From Mycolicibacterium boenickei (lineage in GTDB: Bacteria; Actinomycetota; Actinomycetes; Mycobacteriales; Mycobacteriaceae), in the NCBI RefSeq assembly GCF_010731295.1, contig NZ_AP022580.1:1-21984 (forward strand): a stretch of 21,984 nt of DNA, written 5' to 3'. The position numbers and the translations under genes were made by a program. Below, in pieces: positions 1 through 6,066 of this stretch. Within the stretch, counting starts at the first letter, position 1, and each line of letters opens with the position of its first letter. The notes beneath the pieces are model-generated. The model was not told where the DNA came from. It made no database searches and saw nothing but the letters and a program-made list of their open reading frames with translations.

Positions 1-119
1 TTGGCGATCGTCCCGAAGTCATCACTATCGCGATCGAGGACAGCCTTCCAATCGGTGTACTCATCGATGAGATGCTCGATCGTCGGGTGGGCCTGGGCCG
101 GCTGTGCGGGCGATGCCAT
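1..119 (-). CDS. N-terminal part of a 72-aa hypothetical protein split by the window edges
   Basis: Reading the minus strand from an ATG at 119 gives an open frame (MASPAQPAQAHPTIEHLIDE and onward, ending DDFGTIA) that runs off the left edge with two bases over. Adding the complement of base 21984 completes a Lys codon, and the frame then runs on through 21984-21885 to a TAG. The whole product would be 72 aa, acidic and probably all-helical, with no motif I recognise. No strong ribosome-binding site is seen before the ATG. The gene is divergent from the regulator-like gene at 241, with a 16-bp inverted repeat between them. It is convergent with the resolvase and overlaps its stop by 4 bp. The function is unknown. 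That it is a real gene rests on the continuity across the join. Confidence 0.6.
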   Translation of the reverse strand, partial: MASPAQPAQAHPTIEHLIDEYTDWKAVLDRDSDDFGTIA

Positions 120-174
120 CACGGCATCGTATGACGTTCACTCGACATCGAGTTCTCGCCAACGCCTCGACCCG

Positions 175-190
175 CCGAAAGAAATTTCGG
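175..190. promoter_or_regulatory. Inverted repeat between divergent genes
   Basis: CCGAAA and TTTCGG form perfect 6-bp arms around GAAA. The site lies 51 bp upstream of the plus-strand gene at 241 and 56 bp upstream of the divergent minus-strand start at 119, so it could be an operator or a small hairpin serving either gene. Nothing in the sequence identifies the binding factor. Confidence 0.3.
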
Positions 191-240
191 ATCAGTGGAA
201 CGGATCGTCGCCGAAGTGTCGTGAGATAGGTATGAGCATC

Positions 241-1515
241 ATGTCTGACGACACAGCAACCGACTGGGACCAAGACGACCACCCGGACTACGACCTCGTC
301 CAGGACGTACTCCTGGACCCCGACCATGAACTTGCCAACCCCGACAGCTATCCACGCATGTGGAACCTCTCCGCTGGCATGGCGTTCTTCGAAGCAGTCA
401 TCCGACCAGACATCCCCGAACGGCCCGAATTCGTCCCCATCTTCATGCCCGGGATCGCTTCTGCTGACCGAGATACATACGGCGCCAGAATCTTCTCCAT
501 CGCACGCTGGAACTCACTGTGGGAAGCCGCCCAATACCGCCGCCGCTTCTTCAGCGACGACACCGACCCCGACGCCTCAGATTGGGAACGCCTGCCCGCT
601 GACCTCGCACGCATCGCCGAACTCGGTGACAACAACATCGTGTTCATCCCCCGCACCAAAACCCGCTACTACGACTACGCGCCGCTTTTCCATCTACTGC
701 CCCGTGCCACCCTCGACCGGTTCGGGCTGCCGCTGCTCCATGCCGGCCAATGGCCATTCTGGGCCGAGCTCGTCAACCCCGACCCCTACTTACCAGCGGA
801 CTTTCATCAGCGCCTCACGGACGCCTGGGGAGCTACCGTGTGGCGTCACCTGATGCCGAGCTCCCCCATCTCCCGGTTCACCAAAGACGACCCCATCCGG
901 ATCCTGGCGCACAACCTCGACTTTTGGATCCCCGCAGTCGCCGAGGCCATGGAAGACGAGATGCGCACATGGCCCATCGTCGACACCGGCATCACACCGG
1001 GGCCGGTGACGCTGAGCAACGGCGAGCTCCTGGAAGGAGCAACCATGGGTGGCCCGCGGAAAGGCTCCGACATCTGGTCAGGCGAGCATGAAGCCGCTGA
1101 ATTCGTCGAACGCACCGTCGAGGCCGCCGACCACACCGGTCAGCTGCGCGACATTCTCGATGCCGTGCGATCCCACCGCGCCCACGACGACTTCTCCGAC
1201 CGATGGTCACACGCCAAAGAAGACTTCGAACGCAAGCTCAACCACACCCGCTCCAGAGTCAAAGTCACCTTCATTGAGCTCGACGACACCACTCCCGTCC
1301 ACGGACCCGAGACCGAAATCGTCGGCCAGCTCGCGTGCAGCGACTTCCTGACACTGCTCAACCCCAAGGACCGCGAAGTGGTCGTGGTCTTGCGTACCGG
1401 AGTCACATCGCTCACCGAGGTCGGAAACATCCTCGGCTACAGCAACCACAGCGCGGTGTCCAAACGGCTCACACGCATCCGCAAGCAGGCCGCCCGCTAC
1501 TTCAACGACAACTAG
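241..1515 (+). CDS. Hypothetical protein with C-terminal sigma-region-4-like HTH
   Basis: This is a 424-aa protein starting MSDDTATDWDQDDHPDYDLV. The first two thirds are acidic and Trp/Pro-rich and match no family I recognise. The last ~60 residues (LNPKDREVVVVLRTGVTSL, then GNILGYSNHSAVSKRLTRI) have the pattern of a sigma-70 region 4 or LuxR-type helix-turn-helix, with a "GYSNHSAVSKRL" recognition-helix segment, so it probably binds DNA. The frame is open from base 1, but the first ~77 codons do not look like protein and overlap the oppositely directed small gene. ATG 232 and ATG 241 are the realistic starts; 241 has a weak AGG 10 nt upstream. A five-base gap to the next small gene suggests one operon. 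Alternatives are a plasmid regulator or an unusual sigma-like factor. The HTH call is moderately safe and the role is unknown. Confidence 0.75.
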   Translation: MSDDTATDWDQDDHPDYDLVQDVLLDPDHELANPDSYPRMWNLSAGMAFFEAVIRPDIPERPEFVPIFMPGIASADRDTYGARIFSIARWNSLWEAAQYRRRFFSDDTDPDASDWERLPADLARIAELGDNNIVFIPRTKTRYYDYAPLFHLLPRATLDRFGLPLLHAGQWPFWAELVNPDPYLPADFHQRLTDAWGATVWRHLMPSSPISRFTKDDPIRILAHNLDFWIPAVAEAMEDEMRTWPIVDTGITPGPVTLSNGELLEGATMGGPRKGSDIWSGEHEAAEFVERTVEAADHTGQLRDILDAVRSHRAHDDFSDRWSHAKEDFERKLNHTRSRVKVTFIELDDTTPVHGPETEIVGQLACSDFLTLLNPKDREVVVVLRTGVTSLTEVGNILGYSNHSAVSKRLTRIRKQAARYFNDN

Positions 1516-1520
1516 CTAGA

Positions 1521-1757
1521 ATGATCAAAGCTGCTGGACTGAGCCCGGTAAACCTGGGCTTGGCACTTGCCATGGCTGTGGCGGCTGTACTTCTCAACGT
1601 CATTCCCAACGCCATCTCGCGACTGCGAGACAACAAGCGGAAGGAGACGGTGCGTATGAACAGTGACTCCACAAAGAGCGTGGTGCTAACCGCATCTACA
1701 TCTGTTGGTTCGGCCTTGATGACAAACATCGCCGCCACAGCTGTAGTGCCGAGCTGA
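1521..1757 (+). CDS. Small single-span membrane protein, with possible internal start
   Basis: This is a 78-aa product. Residues ~7-31 (LGLALAMAVAAVLLNVIPNA) form one clear transmembrane segment, followed by a basic stretch (RLRDNKRKE), so the C-terminus is predicted to be cytoplasmic. It begins 5 bp after the stop of the HTH gene and probably shares its transcript. Its own ATG has little Shine-Dalgarno. In contrast AAGGAG at 1641-1646 sits 9 nt before an in-frame ATG at 1656, which would give a separate 33-aa peptide. Either the short form or both forms may be made. No family is recognised. It could be a membrane partner of the regulator-like protein, but that rests only on adjacency. Confidence 0.45.
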   Translation: MIKAAGLSPVNLGLALAMAVAAVLLNVIPNAISRLRDNKRKETVRMNSDSTKSVVLTASTSVGSALMTNIAATAVVPS

Positions 1758-1781
1758 GTCCAGCAGCACTTCAAACCAATT

Positions 1782-1813
1782 TCAGTAAATACTGATCTCC
1801 GTATATGCGGAGA
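1782..1813. promoter_or_regulatory. Two adjacent palindromes related to the parA upstream sites
   Basis: TCAGTA-AA-TACTGA (1782-1795) is followed directly by TCTCCG-TATATG-CGGAGA (1796-1813), both with perfect arms. Further on comes TATCC. The same order, a TCAGTA/TACTGA palindrome, then CGGAGA, then TATCC, recurs at 3254-3289 upstream of parA. This is therefore probably a second binding site for the same protein, most likely the RHH ParB-like product at 4079, serving as centromere or operator. Confidence 0.5.
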
Positions 1814-1830
1814 TGCGTATCCTCCATGGT

Positions 1831-1950
1831 GACTCAAGCATGCCGACCGTGGTGCTTGAGTCCGGTTAGCTGTACTATCAAGACAGCCTGTTGCGTTGAG
1901 CTTCAGGAAGTGAGCCCGAGACCCGGCCGGACGACCGTGGCGCTCGGGCT
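1831..1950. repeat. Two related stem-loops with a shared loop motif
   Basis: GACTCAAGCA (1831-1840) and TGCTTGAGTC (1853-1862) are perfect 10-bp arms. AGCCCGAG (1913-1920) and CTCGGGCT (1943-1950) are perfect 8-bp arms. Each has GACCGTGG, then T or C, then GCT just before or at its 3' arm, while the stems differ but stay paired. Between them is a TACTAT (1873-1878) that could be a -10 box, without a convincing -35. This 200-bp stretch after the small membrane gene holds no gene. It may be a terminator pair, a small structured RNA or a protein-binding site. Confidence 0.4.
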
Positions 1951-1959
1951 TCGCGCTTT

Positions 1960-2497
1960 CTACAGCTCGTAAATACCCGTGATAGCTGGCCTGATCAGTT
2001 GGCGCCAGCCCCCTCCTTTGCCCCAGCACCAGGCGATCGCATCGGGGATTCCGAGCAACAGTTCAGTCTTGTCGCTTCGATGTTCGTAGCGCAGCGTGTC
2101 CCGACAGCCGGCCCTGCGGGTGAACTCGATGAGCTGCTGATTATCGAAGCTGACCAAAGTGTCGTCGCGATCAATGATTAGCAAGGTTTCCGGGCCCGCT
2201 TGCGTGGTGTGCGACAAGCGCCTCAAGGCACTTGGCCCGGCGCTCGTTGTTAGTCCGGTAGCGCTTACCAGCCATATAGACGTTCGCCTGGACCTGCGCG
2301 GCGACGATCTCCGCGGCGATCTCACGCTTCCGCCCCTCGCTCTCGTCCTTCATGTGCAGGTACCGCTGACCTGGCAGCAACAGCCTGCGAACGACTTGGC
2401 GCAGCGCCTGAACGTCGTCGGCACCGTGCACGCTAGCCACAACTACATAGCTGCTCCGCGGCTTGGTCTCATCGACGTATATGTGTCGGGCGGTCAT
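1960..2497 (-). pseudogene. DUF3800-like protein, frameshifted
   Basis: The start at 2497 has a purine-rich AGAGAGAA before ATG and encodes MTARHIYVDETKPRSSYVVV, with an N-terminal Asp-Glu motif like DUF3800 proteins ("YVDE"), then LLLPGQRYLHMKDESEGRK. Around 2200-2225 this frame turns into nonsense and soon stops (~108 codons), while another frame takes over with ETLLIIDRDDTLVSFDNQQ and ends RYEHRSDKTELLLGIPDAIA, then CWGKGGGWRQ, with a stop at 1960-1962. Joined, the two halves make a ~178-aa protein of a kind I remember as common in actinobacteria; the total of 538 bp confirms a net one-base shift (or its equivalent). DUF3800 proteins are thought to have an RNase-H-like fold. The shift could be a real inactivating mutation, a sequencing error or, less likely, programmed frameshifting. 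Confidence 0.65.
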
Positions 2498-2554
2498 CGG
2501 TTCTCTCTCATTGTTGGCGTTAGGCAGGGTCTATCCAGTACGCCCCTTCTGGGC

Positions 2555-2767
2555 TTAACTGGCCCGCCCGAATGGCTTGCCAACATGAGGTGGTGCGAGG
2601 GCCACGCCAACAGATGACGCGGAACACAGAGCCTGACGACTCCTCAGAAAACCGATCCCGCAAAGCACCGCAATATCACCCCAGAGAGTACAAGACGGCA
2701 TCCTTTCCGACTTCCTACGACGCGCCAACGCACCCGATCCGGCCCCCAGAATCACTACCGCCACCAC
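2555..2767 (-). CDS. Doubtful small ORF
   Basis: This 70-codon frame begins MVAVVILGAGSGALARRRKS, a short hydrophobic stretch followed by a basic cluster, and would overlap the end of the upstream small membrane gene by 13 bp. The rest shows no domain and has ordinary composition. A GT/GG-rich run precedes the ATG but it is not a clear ribosome-binding site. It is listed only because the overlap could allow coupled translation. It may well be non-coding. Confidence 0.2.
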   Translation of the reverse strand: MVAVVILGAGSGALARRRKSERMPSCTLWGDIAVLCGIGFLRSRQALCSASSVGVALAPPHVGKPFGRAS

Positions 2768-2955
2768 CGTCCAAGCCTGATCACCACCGCCAGCGCGCTG
2801 AACCCTGCCGTCAACCCCGCTGCGTTCCCAATGTCAGCCAGCCCCGCCGTGCTGCCGGTGACCTTCGCGATGTACGCGCACATCACCATGTAGCCGGCCG
2901 ACACCAGCACCGCCAACAACAGCACCGCCAACAGCACCACAACCCCAGGCTTCAT
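2755..2955 (-). CDS. Small two-helix membrane protein
   Basis: This is a 66-aa product. Residues ~4-29 (VVVLLAVLLLAVLVSAGYMV) form a strong transmembrane helix. A Gly/Ala-rich loop (KVTGSTAGLADIGNAAG) leads to a weaker second hydrophobic segment (LTAGFSALAVVIRL), and the protein ends GRWWR. The frame is open further upstream, to 3090. ATG 2955 is chosen because AAAGGA lies about 8 nt before it and the hydrophobic core starts right after. No family is recognised. Small membrane proteins of this kind are common plasmid cargo. The gene lies in the same direction as the DUF3800-like relic and away from parA. Confidence 0.5.
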   Translation of the reverse strand: MKPGVVVLLAVLLLAVLVSAGYMVMCAYIAKVTGSTAGLADIGNAAGLTAGFSALAVVIRLGRWWR

Positions 2956-3109
2956 CCGGGTTGTCCTTTCGTCATTGGGACGCCGGACTATCCGGAGCAT
3001 CCATACATTCCGAGGCCTCCCGGCAAGGTCTACAGGGTGAGGGTGCAAACCCCAGGTCAGCGCGAATGCTGCTTCTGGCGAAGTTGTCACAGCTAGTCCT
3101 CCCTATCTG

Positions 3110-3131
3110 ACGGGCAGATACACCTGCCCGT
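3110..3131. repeat. Perfect 8-bp stem-loop
   Basis: ACGGGCAG and CTGCCCGT enclose a 6-nt loop (ATACAC). No T-run follows on either strand, so an intrinsic terminator is unlikely. It lies in the 420-bp gene-free stretch before parA (2956-3376), together with the TCAGTA/TACTGA cluster, and may belong to a segregation or replication site. Confidence 0.35.
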
Positions 3132-3237
3132 GTGTGAGGGAAGTACCGGATCCATCGCCGTTTTCCGTCACGCGCCGCCGAGCGAATCCGACTAGAAGGC
3201 AGCGCTAGGCCAACGACGAGGATCGTGCACGCTGAGG

Positions 3238-3340
3238 TCAGTAGTTCAGAAGATCAGTAGATACTGAGTTACGGAGAGCGCTGGTATCCGTCCGGCGCAG
3301 GAGGATAGAATAAATACTGATTTACGTATCTCAGTATTTA
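3238..3340. promoter_or_regulatory. Candidate parS centromere / par operator
   Basis: TCAGTA or its complement TACTGA occurs at 3238, 3254, 3262, 3315 and 3331. Positions 3254-3267 make a perfect palindrome (TCAGTA-GA-TACTGA). TAAATACTGA (3311-3320) and TCAGTATTTA (3331-3340) make a perfect 10-bp inverted repeat with a 10-bp, one-turn spacer. The cluster ends 36 bp before the parA start and overlaps where its promoter should be. In type Ib partition loci an RHH protein binds repeats at this place, both as centromere and to repress parA. Assigning the sites to the RHH protein encoded at 4079 is inference. Confidence 0.6.
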
Positions 3341-3376
3341 CGCATATCCGTACTTCATGAGAAAGACGGTCTTCCC

Positions 3377-4024
3377 ATGTCACCAGCCATCACCATCGCC
3401 GTCGCAAACCTCAAAGGTGGATCGACGAAAACCACATCGGCGGCCTATGCGCTGCACGCACTAGAAGAGGCCGGCCTCCCCGCGATCGGCGTTGACGCTG
3501 ACGGCGAGAACGAATCGCTGCTGTCGTGGTCTGAAGCAGGGGAGTGGTCGATACCGGTCATCGGGATGCCCGTCGCAGACCTGCATCGCAAGCTCCCCGG
3601 CATCGTCGACGACCGCTACGACGCAGTCGTCATCGATACCCCACCCATGAAAGAGCGCCTCGGTGTGGTCGCCTCGGCCATTCGACTGGCCACCCACATC
3701 CTCGTGCCCATGGCGCCCACAGGAATCGAATACGCCCGACTGCCGGCGATCCGCACCGCGGTCGAGGATGCAGCCGAACTCCGCAGCGGCCCGCCGCCCG
3801 AACTAGCTGTCGTCTTTACCCGCACAGTCCCCAACGCCGCATCCACCGATGTCTACCGCCAGATGATCATCGACGACGGACTCCGCGTCCTGGGCCCAAC
3901 AGTCGGCCGCCTGGAGCGCTACGCACAGGCCTACGGACTCCCGATAAAAAACGCAGCTGCCAGCGCGTATGGCGACATCGTGGCCGAACTCCTAGCCACA
4001 CCCACGGAATTACTGAACTCCTGA
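3377..4024 (+). CDS. parA: ParA-family partition ATPase (small, type Ib)
   Basis: This is a 215-aa Walker-type partition ATPase that drives plasmid segregation with a centromere-binding partner. The deviant Walker A is KGGSTKTT, with signature Lys13 and catalytic Lys18. VDADGE follows at ~39-44, and the Walker B strand YDAVVIDTPP lies near residues 80-89. There is no N-terminal DNA-binding extension and the length is typical of ParF-like type Ib ParA, so regulation should fall to the partner protein. The partner is the RHH gene 54 bp downstream. Repeats upstream (3238-3340) and between the two genes (4011-4060) are likely binding sites. The ATG follows a moderate GAAAGACGG. The family call is secure. 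Confidence 0.93.
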   Translation: MSPAITIAVANLKGGSTKTTSAAYALHALEEAGLPAIGVDADGENESLLSWSEAGEWSIPVIGMPVADLHRKLPGIVDDRYDAVVIDTPPMKERLGVVASAIRLATHILVPMAPTGIEYARLPAIRTAVEDAAELRSGPPPELAVVFTRTVPNAASTDVYRQMIIDDGLRVLGPTVGRLERYAQAYGLPIKNAAASAYGDIVAELLATPTELLNS

Positions 4025-4060
4025 AATACGGATCTACTGAAATACTGAAATACATATTTC
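4011..4060. promoter_or_regulatory. TACTGA repeats between parA and the RHH gene
   Basis: TACTGA occurs at 4011, 4035 and 4043, the last two exactly 8 bp apart as TACTGAAA-TACTGAAA. GAAATA-CA-TATTTC (4047-4060) forms an inverted repeat. Short tandem boxes at 7-8-bp spacing are typical targets of RHH proteins. Here they overlap the 3' end of parA and the leader of the RHH gene, so they may serve for autoregulation or as part of the centromere. Confidence 0.45.
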
Positions 4061-4078
4061 AAACGAAAGGCAGCCGTC

Positions 4079-4444
4079 GTGAGCACCGCAGCAGACCGGA
4101 TCCGAGCCAACGCCACCCGGATCAAAACCCAGGCGCCCCAGGCGCCGCTGACCACAGCGGACCCAGCCCCCGAAGCCCCTGCACCCGCTCAGGCCACGAC
4201 TCCCGCTGAACCTGCTCCCGCCCCCGTCAATAGACCGGTGGTCCGCCAAAAAAGCATCCGCCGCACCGTCGACCTCACCCCGGCCCAACACCGCGCCCTC
4301 GATGTCTGGCAGCGCGAAACAGCTGACAACCTCGGCCTCGCGCGCGTCACCGGGCAAGACGTCCTTGCAGCGCTCGTCGACCAACTCCTGGCCAGCCCCG
4401 AACTCGGCGCCCAAATCACCCGCACCATCCAGGCTCGGCAGTGA
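4079..4444 (+). CDS. ParB-like ribbon-helix-helix centromere-binding protein
   Basis: This 121-aa protein starts at GTG with GAAAGG upstream. Residues ~15-58 are Ala/Pro-rich and flexible. The C-terminal half has a short strand (SIRRTVDLTPAQH) followed by two helices (HRALDVWQRETADNL, then TGQDVLAALVDQLLAS), the layout of an RHH DNA-binding domain. A disordered N-terminus plus RHH behind a small ParA is the pattern of ParG-type partners, where the tail stimulates ATP hydrolysis. It is co-transcribed with parA. Its stop overlaps the next start (GTGA). A relic of a second copy of its C-terminus lies at 4626-4727. The role follows from position and fold; no sequence search was possible. Confidence 0.75.
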   Translation: MSTAADRIRANATRIKTQAPQAPLTTADPAPEAPAPAQATTPAEPAPAPVNRPVVRQKSIRRTVDLTPAQHRALDVWQRETADNLGLARVTGQDVLAALVDQLLASPELGAQITRTIQARQ

Positions 4445-4623
4445 CTAATCGACAGCAGCACCCCAGGGACGGCACCGTGGACGCCGCCAGACCTCTCGAA
4501 GCCCATGAACACTTGCGCATCCAGCTACAGAACTACACCGAACACACGGTTCATGCTCTGCGCATTGACGCCTATGCGCAGAAGGTCTACCAGGCAAACA
4601 AGGACGCTCTGCAAGCTGACTAA
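4441..4623 (+). CDS. Small hypothetical protein coupled to the par operon
   Basis: This is a 60-aa product starting at a GTG that overlaps the stop of the RHH gene by 4 bp, a usual sign of translational coupling. It is hydrophilic and helical (HEHLRIQLQNYTEHTVHALR, then KVYQANKDALQAD), with no Cys, signal peptide or membrane segment. Its function is unknown. As the third gene of the partition operon it could modulate segregation or copy number. Immediately after its stop comes a ParB-like remnant, so this gene may have been inserted between two copies of the RHH gene or fused near a duplication point. Confidence 0.55.
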   Translation: MTNRQQHPRDGTVDAARPLEAHEHLRIQLQNYTEHTVHALRIDAYAQKVYQANKDALQAD

Positions 4624-4625
4624 TA

Positions 4626-4727
4626 GTCGGCCCGTGGGACGACCTCACCGCGCTCGTTGACCGACTCCTCGGCCGTCTCGAACTCTCTGATCGTGGCACC
4701 GTGGCCATCCGGGCCCGGCAGGCCTAG
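4626..4727 (+). pseudogene. Relic of a second ParB-like C-terminus
   Basis: A frame without a start codon encodes WDDLTALVDRLLGRLELSD, then RGTVAIRARQA and a stop. This lines up with the end of the RHH gene at 4079 (VLAALVDQLLASPELGA, then QITRTIQARQ): ALVD-x-LL, EL, and RARQ/QARQ at the same spacing. The nucleotides also match in blocks (GCGCTCGT, GACTCCT/AACTCCT, CGGCAG). It probably is the tail of a duplicated or displaced par gene, with its N-terminal part lost. Three stop codons in all frames precede it. Confidence 0.6.
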
Positions 4728-4751
4728 TGGAGTACGTGGGCGCCGGGGCGC

Positions 4752-4779
4752 GCGGTGGTTTACCGCGGTAAACCACCGC
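4752..4779. repeat. Perfect 28-bp palindrome
   Basis: The left arm GCGGTGGTTTACCG is the exact reverse complement of the right arm, with no spacer. It lies in the 96 bp between the par relic and the small gene at 4824, so it could be an operator for that gene or a plasmid-maintenance site. Gapless symmetry of this length fits a dimeric regulator or a cruciform better than a terminator, as no T-run follows. Confidence 0.75.
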
Positions 4780-4823
4780 CTCAAACAAACGTCTTGCTGC
4801 CCTCTACCGGAAAAAGCATCGAC

Positions 4824-5168
4824 ATGGCCGACCAAATCAGCGCAGGTCAGATCACTGCCCTGCTGCATCGGGCCCAGCTCAACCCGGAACAATGGGATCT
4901 ATCGGAAATCGTTCGCAAAGCCAACGCCTGGATCACCGACAACCTCAACGAACTGTCCCACATGGGCGCCAGCTGGTCTCCCGAGGATCGAGCCGCTCAC
5001 CTCGCAGAATTCGGCAACCTCACAGCGATCGACTTCATCGAACAATGCGTCATCGAAGCCGGCCCCGGCACCGCGCCCTGGCAAGACCTCCAACACCGCG
5101 TCGACGCTGGGGAATTCGACACCTGGCCACCCATCTGGCTTGCTCAACGGGCAATAGATGTCTGTTAG
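4824..5168 (+). CDS. Hypothetical acidic protein
   Basis: This 114-aa protein (MADQISAGQITALLHRAQLN ... WPPIWLAQRAIDVC) is acidic and mostly helical, with five Trp residues; the middle reads WSPEDRAAHLAEFGNL. There is no signal peptide, membrane segment or known motif. The frame opens further upstream through the 28-bp palindrome. ATG 4824 is chosen since the codons before it look non-coding and would run through that symmetric site, although the ribosome-binding site is weak (GGAAAAAG). It is followed after 46 bp by an RHH gene in the same direction. It could be a plasmid-maintenance accessory; the function is unknown. Confidence 0.6.
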   Translation: MADQISAGQITALLHRAQLNPEQWDLSEIVRKANAWITDNLNELSHMGASWSPEDRAAHLAEFGNLTAIDFIEQCVIEAGPGTAPWQDLQHRVDAGEFDTWPPIWLAQRAIDVC

Positions 5169-5214
5169 TTTGTTAGTACCGAACTTCCAGGGATTCAAAG
5201 GGTGACTTTGCGCA

Positions 5215-5478
5215 ATGGCTGACCAGGATCGGGACGAACCGCGGCCAGGCCAGTGGGTTCGATATGACCAGCTCGAACGCAAAGAGGCCCGCCTGCGACC
5301 CGACCAGTACGGCCGCCTTAGCGGCATCAGTCGCAGCCTGAATCGCACCCGAGCTGGCAGGGGAGAGCGGATTACCGAAAACACGCTCATCAGAGTCGCC
5401 ATTGACCTGTTGCTCCAGCGTGAAGCCGATCTGGCCGGCGACACGGAAGTAGAACTTCGCCGTTCATTGGGCCTGTAA
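5215..5478 (+). CDS. Ribbon-helix-helix-like DNA-binding protein
   Basis: This is an 87-aa protein. After a charged N-terminus comes WVRYDQLERKEARLRPDQY, a helix (GRLSGISRSLNRTRAG), then ERITENTLIRVAIDLLLQRE, whose "I-T-E-N-T-L-I-R-V-A-I-D-L-L-L" matches the second helix of CopG/RHH domains. It would bind DNA as a dimer. CAAAG-GGTGA-CTTTG (5196-5210), just before the ATG, could be its operator and also holds the ribosome-binding region (AAAGGG). It is one of three or more RHH-type genes in this plasmid. The role could be copy control, partition or relaxosome accessory. The fold is likely; the role is not known. Confidence 0.65.
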   Translation: MADQDRDEPRPGQWVRYDQLERKEARLRPDQYGRLSGISRSLNRTRAGRGERITENTLIRVAIDLLLQREADLAGDTEVELRRSLGL

Positions 5479-5505
5479 ACCGGGTGAATCGAGATCTACC
5501 CACAA

Positions 5506-5532
5506 ACTTACAGACTTTGTTACTCTGTAAGT
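5506..5532 (+). promoter_or_regulatory. Leaderless promoter overlapping a 9-bp inverted repeat
   Basis: ACTTACAGA (5506-5514) and TCTGTAAGT (5524-5532) are perfect arms with a 9-bp spacer and end right before the GTG at 5533. TACTCT (5521-5526) fits a TAnnnT -10 box and lies 6 nt before the GTG, so transcription would begin at or next to the start codon. That is the layout of leaderless mRNAs, which are common in mycobacteria. Binding at the repeat would block the promoter, for example through the RHH product encoded just upstream. Confidence 0.5.
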
Positions 5533-5967
5533 GTGACTGCTCCTGATGAGTTCCTCACCGCCGCGACAGCCAACATCCGCGCTTTCAATGACGCGACGTC
5601 GATGGCCCAGCTGTTCGATCGCGCGCTGACCGCCGACGAGGCGTACGGGATCCTTGACGCCACCGAGGTGCTTGTCCAGCTCATGCCCCGAGCCTTGATC
5701 CGGCTGAGCCTTGCTGTCGGCCAGTCGCTCGCGGTCTCCTCAACAGACGATGCCGCGACTGATGGCGCGGTCGCTCCTCTCGCCGTTGCGGCGATGCACA
5801 TGGCTCAAGCCGCCCACTTCATCTCGGAAGCAAGCGAGAACATCGACCCGCTCCTAGCCGATGTTCTTGACGACACCGACGATGGCGAGGCGCACCAGTG
5901 GCGCGGTTTTGTCGCGGTAGTGCGGGGCTGGACGAGGACGCGCAGAGGTCACCAGGCCGCCGCGTAA
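5533..5967 (+). CDS. Hypothetical helical protein
   Basis: This 144-aa protein starts at GTG and is probably translated from a leaderless mRNA. It is Ala-rich and predicted helical (FLTAATANIRAFNDATSMAQ, LTADEAYGILDATEVLVQL, AVAAMHMAQAAHFISEASEN) with an acidic stretch (DVLDDTDDGE) and a basic C-terminus (RGWTRTRRGHQAAA). It shows no membrane segment or catalytic motif. The 9-bp inverted repeat at its promoter indicates regulated expression. The helical, Ala-rich nature is like small actinobacterial plasmid proteins of unknown role. I do not recognise the family. Confidence 0.65.
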   Translation: MTAPDEFLTAATANIRAFNDATSMAQLFDRALTADEAYGILDATEVLVQLMPRALIRLSLAVGQSLAVSSTDDAATDGAVAPLAVAAMHMAQAAHFISEASENIDPLLADVLDDTDDGEAHQWRGFVAVVRGWTRTRRGHQAAA

Positions 5968-6066
5968 ACCCTTCCGATGCTCAGTTGCATCACGTGTCAC
6001 AAAAAGATCACAAGCCAACGGCGTGTCTGCCCGGTTTCCGGAAAACGCACCGGCAGGATCGGCGCC

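Noticed and set aside
1..231. N-terminal extension of the HTH protein from TTG at base 1
   Set aside because: It reads as non-protein sequence and overlaps the oppositely directed split gene; ATG 232/241 fit better.
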